From NCBI GenBank assembly GCA_003614735.1, contig KZ992433.1, forward strand, positions 1-64,000: a stretch of DNA of 64,000 nt, given 5' to 3'. Origin of the DNA: Thamnocephalis sphaerospora. Its lineage: Eukaryota; Zoopagomycota; Zoopagomycetes; Zoopagales; Sigmoideomycetaceae. Positions within the stretch are counted from its first letter, which is position 1; every line of letters starts with the position of its first letter. Of the stretch, positions 45,045 to 60,315 are shown in pieces. The notes beneath the pieces are model-generated. The model saw only the letters and a program-made list of their open reading frames with translations. It did no database searches and was not told where the DNA came from. Position numbers and translations under genes: made by a program.

Positions 45045-47525
45045 TTATTCCTCCCGTCGCGCTTTCTTTGAACGAGAACCGCCGCCTGATGCCTTGCGTT
45101 TCTCTGCCTTGCTCTCCTCGCGGAAATACTCCTTGCGCTCCTTCTTTGCCCGTGTCAGCGCCTTCTCTTCTTCCTTGGCCTTGACACGTGCGGCCTGCTC
45201 GCGCTTCTCGTTCTTCTGAACCTTGCGCTTGCGTATCTTCTCCTTACGGATGGTCTGGATCTGCTGAAGCATCGTAATAATATCCTTCTCCTTGGGCTCC
45301 AACACGACGGCCAAACGCTTGTCCGCCTTCTTCTTTGCCCTCTGCTGCACCTTTGGCTTGGACGCAAACGGCAAGTCTGCCTGAAGTGCCTTGGGGATAC
45401 GCAACGCGTTGAAACGGCGGGGTGTGCGTTCGATTGCCTAGGTTGATGAATGTCATTGTACAGCGCGCAAGTGTGAGCGGAGGCGGCCGTACGCGCGGGC
45501 GATCACATTTGCAGCAACACATACCCGATATGCAGAGCCTGCCTTCTGCGGTACTGCCTGGCCAGCCTCGTAGCGAACCTGAGCGGTGAGGCGAACGCCC
45601 TGCCAGGTCGTCTTGTTGGAAAGCAGCAGAGAGGTAACCGCACTGCAGAACTTTTTTGGCTTGACGGAATACCAGCCACGCAGAAAGACAATGTCGCTCA
45701 TGAGCAGCTTGTCTTCGAATGTGGCGCGGAAGCAGCCCGGCTTGTTGTTGATGGCCTTTTTAACCTGACCGCGAATACCGCTGACGGTGCGGACTTGTGC
45801 GCCCTCAAACTTGGCCACTTCAAGCACCGAGTTGAACATATCCTTGATAAACGCCGAGTTCTTATAGACTTTGTACGGAACACCAGTCAGCTTCAGCTTC
45901 TTGACAATTTCCGTTGACTGGTTGATGTCCAGCACGACACCAGTGGCGCTTATCCGGAAAGAGGCCTAGAGTCGTTTGCATCAAGCGCAATCGTCAGTAC
46001 CGACCGACGAGCATGGTGATCTAGTCCGTCCACACGTACCCGTCCGTCTGCAACAGACTGCACTGCGCAGAAACCGGTGCTTGGAGGCGTCACTGGGCCT
46101 GTATGCATGCGCCACGAGGATGTTTGTCAGCCATGCGCGCATGTCGCGCCGACCGTGTCGCGCGCACGTACCGTAGAACGTAGCCAGACAGTGCATATGC
46201 TCTGGGGTGTACTTGAGCATACGGTTACGCGTTCCATCGTCGAGCGAGTAGAGCGGAATGGACTGGAAGCGCCGCCAGCCGATGGAGAAAATCAGCGGAT
46301 CGTTGGTCTTGAGGATCTTTGGATGCCAGCGGTGGCGCTTGATGCGGACCTAATCGCATATGCTCCGCATTAGCATCACGTACCAGCGCGCACCAACACT
46401 CTGCCATGCACACCTGAACAAAGCCATAGGTCTCCTCAGAAGGCAAAAGGCCGCCGAGCACGACCGGGTAGGCCGGGTCAAAGTGGGTGACAAACTCGCA
46501 GGGCATTTCCTTCAAAAGCACACGGACATATGTGCCGGGCAGATGACCTTGCACCGCTGAGCGCAGCTCAGGATTGTCGTCCGCAAACTCTTGCCGGTTG
46601 AGCTCCTGCTGCTTGCCCATAATGTCCTTGGCCTCCTCAAACATATCCTGCTTCTCCTCTTCGTCCCATGCATCATCGTACTCGGCATCGAAGCGGCGCT
46701 TGAGCTCTTCCTTTTTCTTTGCAATGCGCCGCCGCTCCGCCTCGGCATCGTCCACCTCGGCGTCGGATCCCGAGCCACCGTCGTTATCGTCATCGCTGCC
46801 GTCCTTGCTGTCGCCGTCTTCGTCACTCTCACCGTCCTCATTGCTGCCCGAGTTCTCCTGCTCTTCCATCTCGTCGACAGCGAGGAAGCGACCTTGGAGT
46901 AGTGAGGCAATCTAGACGAGCGACACCACGGGTTAGCACTACGGCCGCCATGACTGCCACCCAAGCACCTACATCCTTCTGCTTCCACGCGTCAATGTCC
47001 GCCGCGGAGAAAACCATCTTGGCGCTGTCCGTCACCGTGACATCGGAGCTGCGCTGAATAAATAGACTCGTTTCCTCGTCTTCGTCACTCTGGCCACCAT
47101 TACCATCGCGACCGGAAAGCAGACGACCGGCCGTACGCGGCATACTCTGCTCCTCATCGTCGTAGATCATTTGCATGATTGTGCGCGCCCGACGCCGACG
47201 CTGGAACAACGAGCTTGCGCGCTCCTCAAGATTCTGCTTCCAGCGGAGATTGCCGTCCAGCTCTTCCTCATCGCTCTCGTCCTCGCTGTCGTCGTCGCCT
47301 TCGTCCTTTTCACTGCCATCGGCCGACATGTGATCCAGATCCTCCACGCCCGAGTCTACTTCTAGCTCACTATCAGTGTCAGCATAGGGGATTTCTTCAT
47401 TGCGCGCACCAGCGGGCATGTCGTCCTCGCTAATGTCGCCCACGTGCTGCCGACGGCGAACACGGTCGTCGGCACTGTCCTCAGCATCGCTGTCAGCTTC
47501 GTCGCTGTCATCGCTGTCCATGCTT

Positions 47526-47560
<35 letters not shown>

Positions 47561-49196
47561 TTCGCCAGCAAACATCGGTCTACGCTTGCTAGCATCCGCA
47601 GCCAGATCAGCGGCTCGCATGGGACGCGAGTCGGCAAACACGCGCAGCTCTGTGCCCTGCAGCTTGTCAGCCAATGTATCCTGCGCATCCTGCAGATCAA
47701 CCACCATCTTTACGCCCTGAGACATATTTCCCTTGGCTGCAGCGCCATCGGCTCCGCCATCGGAAATGGCCACTTTTGAGAATGTGTCCGTAACATCGAT
47801 ATACACAGCATCCTTGTCGTACATGATGCCGCCGATATCGGACATTGGTGCGTGAATCAACTTCTGCTTCTCGCTTAGCCGCTTGCGCACTTTGTCAGGC
47901 AGCGGGCACGGATCCGGTAGGTCGCTGACATTGTCGACGACAAAGTCACCGGCGCCAGGAATGTGTACCTGCAAAAGGCCGTGTACGCATATTAGTCGCA
48001 CTAGTACAGCAGATATGGAAAAGTGCTGCCGCTCACCTTGGTGCTTTGCTTAAAGTTGGTACCACGCAAATAGCCGTACAACGTAACGGTGCGGTCGCAT
48101 TTTGGATTCAAGCGAACAGCCTCCGGATCCGTCAAATCCTCCACACGGTCCGCAATGAGATATGGATGGGTATTGCGCCACACCAGCGGACGGAACTTCA
48201 TCACAGATATGAAGCGGCTAAGATTCTGAATCTCGTTATTTGGGTACCGGCCGTTAATGATGCCGGAAAGGTAAAACAGCTTGGCGCCCTGGTAGATTTC
48301 CGTCCAGAATCGACGCTTCATCGACTTTTTCACCGCCGACACACGCTTGGACGAGCGAATCTCATCCAAATGGGTAAGGACGCCCATGATACGTGGAAAT
48401 CCGTGAGTTTGCAGAATGTTGAGAAACTCGAATGTTTCCTAAGCGTCAATGGCGCAGCAATCGTGTAAGTATTTCCGCCAGACCACGCTATGTAACTGCC
48501 GTTGTCGCTTAGTGTACCATTTCGAATCCAAAGCTAGCATCGATTGTCAGCAACACCAGATCAGCCACCTTGGCCACGTCGATCATGGCGTTCATGTCGT
48601 TGACACATTCTATAAACGTAAGCCGCCGCTTCTTGCCTAAAGATCGGCAATGTCCCATTAGCTCGAATCTACCATGCTTTGGGCACTGGTTCAACGACCA
48701 GCCTATCACCCACCGCTAATCACCGTAATGGGCCCCTTCACTTCTCCGACCGAGTGCTTGGTGTACTTTTTCACCAACGACTTGATGAGCGTTGTTTTGC
48801 CAGACTGATTTGGCCGGACATGAGACGCTCGCGTCAGCATCTGCCGTCTGTGTATGTACATCGTCACTGCTACCACTGCCATTCTGCTTTACCTTTGGCG
48901 GACCGACGACCGCAACAATCACCGGCGGCGGGTCCAGAGGGGTACGGTCTACCAGCGGTACATGGAGCTTCTTTTCCGACAAGTCCTGGTTTCGTCGCGA
49001 CGTGCGCTCTGCCTTGCGGCCAGATTGCGGTGCAAATGCCTATTGCCACAAGAGTATAAGCATCGTACACACGCGTAATACCTCTTGCAGGCCAGCCGCC
49101 CACCTTGGGATTGTTCTTCGCGTTAGTCTTGTGCTTCTTCTCTACTTTAGCACCCGCGACGCGCGGCCGATGCGCTTTCTTTGGACGGTCCTCCAT
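45045..49196 (-). CDS. BMS1: Ribosome biogenesis GTPase Bms1
   Basis: Nucleolar GTPase of the small-subunit processome that works with Rcl1 and U3 snoRNP in 18S maturation. The start [20 protein letters not shown] (49196) is followed by the GTPase domain: [10 protein letters not shown] spliced to [20 protein letters not shown], then [20 protein letters not shown] and [20 protein letters not shown]. Next come [20 protein letters not shown] and a long acidic region with Asp-Glu repeats. The C-terminal domain reads [60 protein letters not shown] and [20 protein letters not shown]. The Lys-rich tail ends RSKKARREE. About ten introns. Complete, and the longest minus-strand gene here. Confidence 0.95.
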
Positions 49197-49467
49197 GGTC
49201 AAATGTCCGCCTATAGACGCGGTCGCGCTTCTAGATGGCGCACGCTAGCAATGAGCTGGCGTAGCGCAGAGCGACTTGAGTAGTCGGAGGTGGCGGTATA
49301 GCCTACAAAGTGCGATTCGAGCGATCGGAGCAAAACAGGCCAAGAACAGAGCGCAGGGTGAAAAGAAGAAAAAAGCAACGAGATGCCGGTCAAAGCACAT
49401 TGGCACCAATGCCCCTTGAGTCGGTTTAGCCGCGTCACACACACCTCTCTTTCCGCTGGCTGCCACA

Positions 49468-51032
49468 ATGTCATCACTGCGACGACAGCTCTTGAGCAAG
49501 TTTCCAGCGCCGGAGCCGCTAAACGAAAGGTGGACTGCTGGCTGCGGGGGCTGGTGCAAACTTGGACCAGCGTATTGCAGCATAGTTGTTTTAACGCGTT
49601 CGTCGCTGTACAGTGACGAGGAGCCTAGTCAAGTGCACGGCGCAAAGCGGCGAACAAACTATTCGCCCGCCAACTGGGAGGACTACTTTGCTGCGTGCCG
49701 CAATGTGCCGCTAAACGAGGGTCGTGACGTTTTTCGTGTGTACGAGACATGCGCGAGCGACGGGCCGCTGTTCATTTTCCACCATGGTGCCGGCCAGGCG
49801 GCGCTCTCGTTTGGACTGACGGCAGCCGCCATGCGTGATGCAGCGCAAGGAGCATGCTCTCTTGTTGCCTACGACTGCCGTGGACACGGTAAAATGGTGA
49901 TGTTGTACGATGCGGTGTATACAATGTGTGTTGATGTCTGGTTTACTGAGCAACAGGGCATACTGTAACCGAGGATGACGACGACCTTAGCTTAACCCGC
50001 CTGAGCGACGATCTGGCAAGCATTGTTGCTGCGTGTCGCACCAATCCGTCGCAGGATGTAATTCTCGTAGGCCATAGGTAGGAGCGACGGCCATTGCATA
50101 GGATACCGATCCATGCACACACGCATACTTATGCATCCATGCTACAGCATGGGCGGCGCCGTTGTAGTAGATGCTGTAAAGCGAGGGGCAGTGTCCAACA
50201 TCACGGGTGTTGTCGTGCTGGACGTAGTCGAAGGTAGGCGTGGTGCGTTGCTGTGTTGGTACGGTTGTACTAATGGTTGCACGTAGGCAGCGCACTGGAA
50301 TCCCTTGCATACATGACAGCATTTGTGCAGTCACGGCCGCGTGTATTCAAGACACTGGAGGCGGCCATTGAGTGGAGGTAAGCTAGTGCGCAGCAGTTGG
50401 CCAGCATCTCTTGCAGGACGGCTAATGTTTGGTAGTGTGCGTTCGGGTGGTGTGCACAACCCTCGGTCGGCCCGCCTTTCTGTGCCGCCACTACTGCGTA
50501 CAGCTGGCAAAGAACATGCTGATGGCGAGCAAGAGTATGTTTGGCGCACGGATCTTGGCAAGACCGCGCCGTTTTGGGAGGGTAAGTGCTCATGTATTGG
50601 CATGACTACCGGTGATTGTCTATTGACTCCTTGCAGGCTGGTTCAAGGATCTCTCTGGCAAATTCCTTGGCTGCTCAGCATCCAAGTTACTGGTACTCGC
50701 GAGTAGGTTTGCCCGGTATCGCTAGCGTCTTTGCGTGATGTCGCTAACGCATAGTCGCAGATACCGACCGCCTGGATAATCCGCTGATGATCGGCCAGAT
50801 GCAGGGTAGGCATGAGCGGATAAAGTACATGCGCGTCGACTTTGACCACTCATGCAACATCGCCATAGGCAAGTTCCAGCTTATTGTGCTGCAAAACTGT
50901 GGCCACCATTTGCAGGAGGACGCGCCAGACCGGCTTGCCAGCACGCTGCTCGAGTTTCACCATCGATTTCGGCGACTGGCGCTGCCAATCAAGCGCTTTC
51001 CCATCTCGGAGAAGCGGGCAGACCAGCCGTGA
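49468..51032 (+). CDS. PPE1: Protein phosphatase methylesterase Ppe1
   Basis: Alpha/beta hydrolase that removes the C-terminal methyl ester from PP2A catalytic subunits. MSSLRRQLLSKFPAPEPLNE joins SDEEPSQVHGAKRRTNYSPA, then NWEDYFAACRNVPLNEGRDV, GPLFIFHHGAGQAALSFGLT and LVAYDCRGHGHTVTEDDDDL. The nucleophile elbow VILVGHSMGGAVVVDAV holds the catalytic Ser. Later exons give GVVVLDVVEGSALESLAYMT, SVRSGGVHNPRSARLSVPPL, LSGKFLGCSASKLLVLADTD with the likely Asp, and LQNCGHHLQEDAPDRLAS with the catalytic His. About seven introns. Complete. Confidence 0.93.
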
Positions 51033-51056
51033 TTAATGTGCAGTGAAGGTTTAGAA

Positions 51057-51062
51057 AATAAA
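51057..51062 (+). terminator. Poly(A)-like AATAAA after PPE1
   Basis: AATAAA lies 25 bp past the PPE1 stop and 73 bp before the next start, a reasonable 3'-processing element for PPE1. Confidence 0.35.
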
Positions 51063-51134
51063 GCTACACGTGCCCTTGTACACGGCTTGGACTTGTAAAC
51101 AACGCTTGTCTTTTGCGCTCAGGATTACAAAGTC

Positions 51135-53736
51135 ATGTCTTCGGTACCTCGCAAGAAGAAGGATGGTGGGCTGAAGAAGAAAAAGAAGAAGGAGACGCTG
51201 CTGTCGTTTAGCATGGACGAGGTAGACGCCGAGTGTACTACTGGAAGACGCGATGGTAGCGCTGACGCCCCGTGCATAGGAGACTGGCGAGGAAGCATTC
51301 CAGCTAAAGAAAAACGTTGTCAGCGCAGTGGCAAAGGAATCGCGCGAGAAAGCGTGAGTAGCCAGCCTGGTGGCTTGTCGGCGCGTGGTTCAGCGCTAAC
51401 GTGCGGCTGAATAAGCAGGCTTCTTGCAGACGACGACACCTCTGGTGCGGCATCGCCGTTCGCCTACAGCCCGGCTCCTACAGGCGACCATGAAGGAGCC
51501 TATATTCCGGACGCGAATGCGATTGCTGCGGCGAAGAAGCAGCGAGCCGCGCGGAGAAAAGTGGCCGATTGGAAGCATGCGGTGCTTACTGGCGATGACG
51601 CACCAGAGAACGTCAACTTTTTGGTTACTGGTTAGCAAAATAGCGAGGCGGTAGCTGGCGAGCAAGCTAACATGCTGAACACGCAGATGAAGACGTTCAG
51701 TCGACGAAGGAGCTGCAGGATGCGGACGCTATAGCATCGTACGTGCTAGCAATAGCGTGACAGTGCCGTTGGACAGCCACGCTAATGCTACTAGATACGG
51801 CAGTGATCGGTCGGATGCCGAAGAGTTTCACGCTTACGAAGACCAGCTGATACGTAAAGCTGCTCCCAAGTTTGCCAAAAGTGAGCAAGCATATTGTCTC
51901 ATCGCGTGCTGGCGATGCAATCTTGCATATGGTTAAACGACATGCAATCGGGTGCTATTCGATCCAGGGCAGGCACCGGTGCGCAGCGCTAAGCCAGCAG
52001 TACCAGGTAACTTGAACATCGGTGACACGTTCGCCATGCTCGCTGATAGTTTGCTCATGCGGTGATGCGTCAGCTCCCAAGGTGGTGGCCTGTCCGTCAG
52101 TCAACGATGTGGCCGCCAGAGTGGCATCGGTTCTTGCAGAGGCGGACACACAGCTTGGCGCGAATCGGCATGCACTCCATGCGGCGCAGTCGGGGCATAA
52201 CTCGGCCACAACATCGCTCCAGTCGCTTTCTACTGATACGGAGAAGCACTGTGCGCGCTTTGAGTTTTTCGAAGAGTTTAAGCGCTACGTTGATAACTTG
52301 GCTGACCTCACGGATGCAAAAGTGTGTAAGCGCCTTGGCGGTGTTTTCAAGGGAGAGTACTTGAGCTCTGACTACCGCGCTCAAACCGCCAGATACTGAT
52401 TCTTGAAGATGTTGAGCGAGAGTTGGCACAGACCCGAAAGGACGCGTTCATCCAGACGGGACAGAAATGGTTTTCCACTCTATGCGACGCGGCATCTGAA
52501 TCTAGCGGTGCGTAATCGCTTGCTTATACATGTGGAGCATTGAGCTGCTACTTATCACACCATGCATCTTGTTGCGACAGTCGACGATGCAATTGCGCAG
52601 GTTCTGAAGGCCGAGCAGGCGCTTGTGGCTGAATACTGCGGTATGTTACTTGTGTGCAGCTTGCATGGACTGCGCTCATGTACCCATGTGTCGGAATACA
52701 ATGCAGCAACGCAGTTGGGCCATAGCCGTCAGACATTGGCTGATGTCGACGAAGAGTACCGTTCTCTGGATGCGGTGTGCAGCAAGTTTGCATCATGGGC
52801 GCAAAACTATACACAAGAATACGAGACAGCCTACGTGGAAGCGTGTATACCAGCAGTGCTGGAGCTGTACATACGCATGGATATGCTGAGCTGGACGCCA
52901 TTCCAGGTATGAGCGTGTTTTGCCGACAATAGTATGCGCGCGCTGACGGCCATATAGGGCGTGGCACTGCGGGATATGCCCTGGATTGCTGCGATAGAGA
53001 ATGGGGCATACCAGGAACCCAAAAAGCTTGTCGCCACAGCGCTACGGAAAACAGTGATGCCTCGCGGTAAGTAGCGCGCTGTAGCCATGCAGACAATTAG
53101 CCCTGCTAACCGGATGTTTAAACCGTGAACCGTGCGTTACAGTCGATTTGTCCTATTTTATACTGTACTCGACACAACAAACCCATGCCATTACGGATCT
53201 ATTTGTCGCACTACGTGGCTACGGTGTTGGTCTGGAGCGCTATCAGGTAAGTGCTATAGGTGTGCGCAGCCTTGATCCTAGTGCCAACCGTCACGGTCGA
53301 ATGGCAACGATTCAGGGCGGCATTATAGACTGCGCTATGGCATGTGTTGAGGAGCACGAACTGCTTTTGTCGACCGTTGGGCAGCACGCGGTATCTGCAG
53401 CTCAAAAGGCTAGTCTAGCGGTGGGTTTCCCTCAGACATTGCCACTTTGCTATCGTGCGCTTACAGTTATTCTGTAGCTGCTTGGCAATATATGCCATCT
53501 TGGGAGCGACGCAGAGCTGGAGGCACTTTCACCTGCGTTTGAGCGTCTTTTGGACATGGTGCGAGCCAAACAGCCCTTGTTGCTGCAGGATGATGCTTTT
53601 CGTGCAGTAGGTTTAGCGACGATGGCGCTTGATATGGTTGCTTTGTGCTGAGATGTTACGCCAACAGATTTTGGCGCGCGTGCCACAACACTGGAGGAGA
53701 TCGCCTGTCTATGTGGCACTAGCCAACGGCGCATAG
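51135..53736 (+). CDS. GCFC/PAXBP1-like splicing-associated protein
   Basis: MSSVPRKKKDGGLKKKKKKE opens a basic N terminus, followed by TGEEAFQLKKNVVSAVAKES and YIPDANAIAAAKKQRAARRK, which resemble the GC-rich-sequence-factor family linked to spliceosome disassembly. The middle has helical segments (ILILEDVERELAQTRKDAFI, DVDEEYRSLDAVCSKFASWA). The GCFC-like part reads AYVEACIPAVLELYIRMDML, SWTPFQGVALRDMPWIAAIE, NDLFVALRGYGVGLERYQ-like sequence and LLGNICHLGSDAELEALSP. About ten introns. The last junction is unsure: with a GTAGGT intron the gene ends at 53736 (VYVALANGA), without it at 53651. Family call is moderate. Confidence 0.62.
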
Positions 53737-54119
53737 ATTGGACCGACCATGACATGATAATGCGAGTGGCATGTAACTGACATGGAGCACTGCAGAAACG
53801 GTCAAATAGATTGGTCATCAAATGCGCTACATATTAGGACATTGGCTGTCGTCCGTCTCTTTGTATTCGCTGGTGCATTTGGACGTAGATAGGGTAGCGA
53901 GCATCTGGAGGATGATAAAGTCGCCGTGGTATAGGGGTGCAGATGGGCCGATTGTCCGAGGAGCATCGTCATTATGCTATTTCTGAGTGGGCCGTGTCAC
54001 GCTCTAAAAGGCGATGAGCCACGCTTTTCTCACCTTTCCTTCTTCTTTCACCGTGCTTCCGTCATTACCTGGTTCCGATTCGCTGTCTGCCACCACGTAT
54101 CCCTGCATTGCGACACAGA
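53737..54119. other. Gap upstream of MetAP2
   Basis: A 383 bp interval between two plus-strand genes. It contains no gene-like frame. A pyrimidine-rich stretch (CTTTTCTCACCTTTCCTTCTTCTTTC) lies about 65-90 bp before the MetAP2 start and may be a promoter element. Confidence 0.4.
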
Positions 54120-56285
<2,166 letters not shown>

Positions 56286-59200
56286 CTACGTCGGTACCAT
56301 CAGTAGGTCCTCGCCAAAGACGAAGCCCTCCAGCCAGTAGAGCATGCTCTCCACCCACTTGGGCCGCATAGGCTGAATGGGTTCCTGTAGTGCCCAGATG
56401 GCCTCGCCGACAAACTGGTCGCCTCCCAAAGGCGCGCGCAATGCAGCACCAAACTTGCCGCCGGTTGGGTCAAAGAACAGCGGTGCAGTCAGCAGACCAA
56501 ACAGATAGATGCCGATCATCACCATGGCCACTTGCGGGAGGCCAACCACACGGAAGCGGCTCATATCTTGCCGTGGCTGGCCTGCTGATGCACCCAACTC
56601 TGATGGATGCAACAGGCTCTGCTCGCTCAGAATGCTGTCCAGTTGCGGAGCACGCGCTCCCGGCTGCATCAGTGTGGATATTGTGTAAGTGAGATGCGTC
56701 TGCATGCGACGCTTGATGCCACACAAAGGTACCTTCATGGGGCTGCGGCGGCGACTTGGGACCACCTCACTGCCAGCTTGCGTTACCATCCATTGCGGGC
56801 CGCGGTCTGCAGCAAATCGGCGCTTGTCAGCTAAACGCGCTAGATTGCGTACATGGCTCGCATGCTGACACAGCGCTTAGCTCATACCAGATTTCTCGCG
56901 CATGAGACCGTCTAGCAGGTCGCGTTGCACGTCCAGCTCGCTATCCAAGTGCACCACCTCTGCAGGGGACTGCATCGCAGCCGTGATGCCATACCATGGT
57001 ATGCATGTATGAGTATATGCTCAAGACTCCATGCTACCTATCCATGCGTCATACCTTGCCTGCTTGCGGTGCCAAGGTGTCCTTGTTGGTGTCTGGCAAC
57101 ACTGTTGCATGCAAACATGTAAACAATTGGCATACGCACGGCTCCAGACTACTGATAGCAGTGAGGCAGACCTACCAAGATCGCACTGAACACCACGGCT
57201 TTGGATGGCCGGGCCGCTTACGCCTCGGCTACGCAGCACCTGAATTTGCGCATTCAGATTGTCGTTGTCGCTCTCCAAAGTCCTAAGCTGTCGGCGCAGA
57301 TCCTCTTGCACTAGAGATGACACATTCACTGTGTTAAAGCATGATATGTATGTACACGCAAAGCAACTACAATGCGCTTACACTGAGTAGCGTCCGCCAT
57401 GATACGCTCCTTCTGCTGCTGCAGTCGGCGATTCTGCTCCTCGAGCGTGTGCACATAGCGCCGCAGGTCTTTGCGAGGCTGTTGGTAACCGCAAACCGGC
57501 GGTTAACAACGTAGATGCATAGCACAGACGTACTGTCGTCTATCGACACTTACGCGCAGTTCTTCCGCAATTGACGCGTCTGCAAGATGGTAGACAATTA
57601 GTGAGTGACTGGCCAACACAAGACGCACAGTCGCAATCATGCACGAGCAAAGGTGCAGCAGCTTACCAAGGTGGGAGGCTGACGCATCCAGACTGGCTTC
57701 CAGCAAGCGCACTTTTTGCTGCATGGACGGCCATCATCACGCAGACACATACTCGTCAGCACGCAGCCCAAGTGTAGTCATCGCGATAGCAACACAAACG
57801 TACACGATCAGTAAAGCTAGCGTCCATTGCAGCCGTCGACAAGTCGTTTAGACCAATGTCCTCCTCAACGTCCACGCTATAGTTGGCCATTTCCGACTGT
57901 AGATTCTGTGCAGGTCAGTCGGTTAGCATGAGGTGTGTCGCTCAATGGCGCTGTTCATAAGCCTCACCTGCCGTACACGCGTGGCTTCCGGTCCATTCTG
58001 GGCACTGTATATGACAAGCATCAAGGAATAGATGAAACACATTGGCAATGGGGTTACGCAAGTATGCACAAAAGGATACGCTGCCCGGCCAATGCTCTCG
58101 GCCTGCATCAGAATAGTGTGATTCCGCTCTTCTAGATCCGCACGCAGTCGCGCTATCAGGCGCTTAAGATCGTCGTTATCGTCGCGCAGCTGCTCATTCT
58201 GATGTTCAAGTTCTTGGGCAAATGCGACATCCTGCTCTAACCGGTAGAGCGCTGCCTCAAGCTGGTGGCGCTCGTCGGAGGACTGCGGTTGCCTGTTAAC
58301 AAGGCACAATATTGCGCGTTTGCTGTCCATGCCAGTCACTGGTTACATACCCGCTTATGTTCTGAGACAAAGTTTTCCAGATTTCGCTCAGAGCTGATCA
58401 ACTCCTCATCCTTTGCCTTGAGCTGTGCAAACAGCTTCTCCTCGTCCACTGTAGGCACACGGACCCGTAGCCCATAAGTACAGGTTATCTTGGCTACAAA
58501 TACTGTTTCGCTACTTACAGCACTTCTCCTCGTACTGCTTCTTCATCTGAGCCAAATTGGTTTTTAGGATTTGCATGTTCTTGGTGTGCTTTTGCACTTC
58601 AGATTCCAACTGCAATCACCAGACCGCATACGAACGTGAGTAAACCATGGCTTACGCAACAGCCATTGTACTTTTCCTACCAGCTGAATCTGCTCCAAGT
58701 GGTGTCGCTCGTTGCTTTTCAGTTCTTGAATATGTCGCCGCTTAACCGTGACGTCCGAGCGCATCTCATCAAGCTTGTGCTGCATTCGCTCGAGATCCTC
58801 CTCGTGACCGCGCATTGAGCTGTTGGCTCGACGCTCATGCTCTTTCATGCGCCGACGCATCTCCGAGTTTTCGCGTGTAAGGCGCGACACTTCATCCAGT
58901 AGGTCCTCTTTCTGCAGGGAGGCAAACAGAATGCAGGTGTAAGCAGCTGTACAGCACACCGGCAGTCTAGCCTATGCAACGGTCATTGTTACCCACCACT
59001 TTTGGCGGCTCGTCTTCGCCGCCATATGCTTCAAAGTGGCTCTCAAGATCCTCCATAGATTCGGTGGTGAACTTTGGCCGACGGCCGACGCCCTGCGGCG
59101 TTAGCGGTGAGGTTGGCAGTACCGGCTCGTTGCGGAACTGAGGGTTATGAGACGCCGACGAAGGGCGGCGCATGTGCACCGGCGATGCAATCTCCTGCCA

Positions 59201-59972
59201 TCCGTGCGCCGGGCAATAAGCGGCTGTGCTTGATCGCATAAACTTCATCACCTACCTCGTTCCGCGTATACGCCTGGATGCGTGTTGGCGTGCGTGTGTG
59301 CAGCCGACGGGCCGCCTGCTTGTCCGCATACCCATCCTCCGGCTCGGAACCCGAATCGTACGTTGTGCCGTCAGTGCGGCGCTTCCACGCTTCGAGGCCC
59401 ATCTTCTTTGACGACACCATGTCGCCCAGCGGAGTTGTGCGCAAACGAGGCGAAATGGGCCGCGATGCGTCGGAGGCGCCCTGGAGGCGCTGTGGTGTGC
59501 TGGCAGAACGCTGCATCGGCTCTGTCTTTTCCGCTGGCACATGCAGCTGCGGAATTAGGTTGATGACGTCGTCGAGCGACATGGTCAGATCCCCGCTGGC
59601 CGTCTCCATAGTGCGCAGCGTGTCTTTGGACGACTCCATCAAGCGCAGAATCTGCTCGCTCTCCAGCCGAGCAAAAAGCGGCACCAGCTGGCGCACCGTA
59701 ATCGAATTGCTTCCCGAATGCTCAAACTCGCCAAACACCCGACGCACAGCATTCATAAAGGCGGCGTCTTCGTCCTCGCTACCATCAGGCTGAAACTCTC
59801 CAGGTGTCGGCGTGGTAGCTCGGTCAGAGCCGCCCTGTACATGTCAGAGGCAGCAGCAGCAGCGGTGGCGACGGTCAGTTTTGCCTCTCCACCTGCACTA
59901 TAGCGCGCTAACACCGCTTACATCCTTGTCCTGATAGCCAGCGTCGGATGTTGTGCTTGATTTTCTGCTCAT
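56286..59972 (-). CDS. Coiled-coil protein with EF-hand-like N terminus and C-terminal membrane anchor (KASH-like)
   Basis: MSRKSSTTSDAGYQDKD (59972) leads to a helix-loop-helix region (MNAVRRVFGEFEHSGSNSIT, VRQLVPLFARLESEQILRLM, SLDDVINLIPQLH) that looks like degenerate EF-hands. A Ser/Pro-rich linker is followed by about 600 residues of coiled coil (MRRRMKEHERRANSSMRGHE, LRDDNDDLKRLIARLRADLE, DLRRQLRTLESDNDNLNAQI). Near the C terminus is one hydrophobic helix (VVGLPQVAMVMIGIYLFGLL) and a tail of about 65 residues ending GEDLLMVPT. This order resembles KASH5/Kms-type LINC proteins that link dynein or the spindle pole to the nuclear envelope. That role is inference. About a dozen introns. Confidence 0.65.
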
Positions 59973-60315
59973 GGTGGTGTCTGCTGCATGTTTGTGTCAG
60001 CGTGTGCTGCTGGCACCAGACGATCGACACGCTGCGTGCATGCAGGGCAGACATACACACACACGCATACCTACGTAACACGTACTATGCCCTGTCACCG
60101 CCAAGGCAGGTGAAAGTGCGGACACAAGATACAAGGTGTATGCGCTGGTATATAGGGAGCACCACGCTGATGAGTGAGGTGATGAAGGGCAGCTGAGTTG
60201 GGGAGAACAACAACAAACAAGGCGGCCCAAGTAATAGTGCTCGTAGTCGGTGACGCCTGATTGGCTCCTACTTTAGCCAGCGCAGGTGGAGTATCGACGC
60301 GATCTTTATTTCCGC
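59973..60315. promoter_or_regulatory. Gap upstream of KASH-like gene
   Basis: A 343 bp interval containing the promoter of the leftward KASH-like gene and the 3' flank of the EMR gene. No gene-like frame was seen. Confidence 0.4.

Noticed and set aside
46574-47779. Several Ser/Val-rich plus-strand frames
   Set aside because: They are antisense to the acidic Asp/Glu repeats of BMS1.
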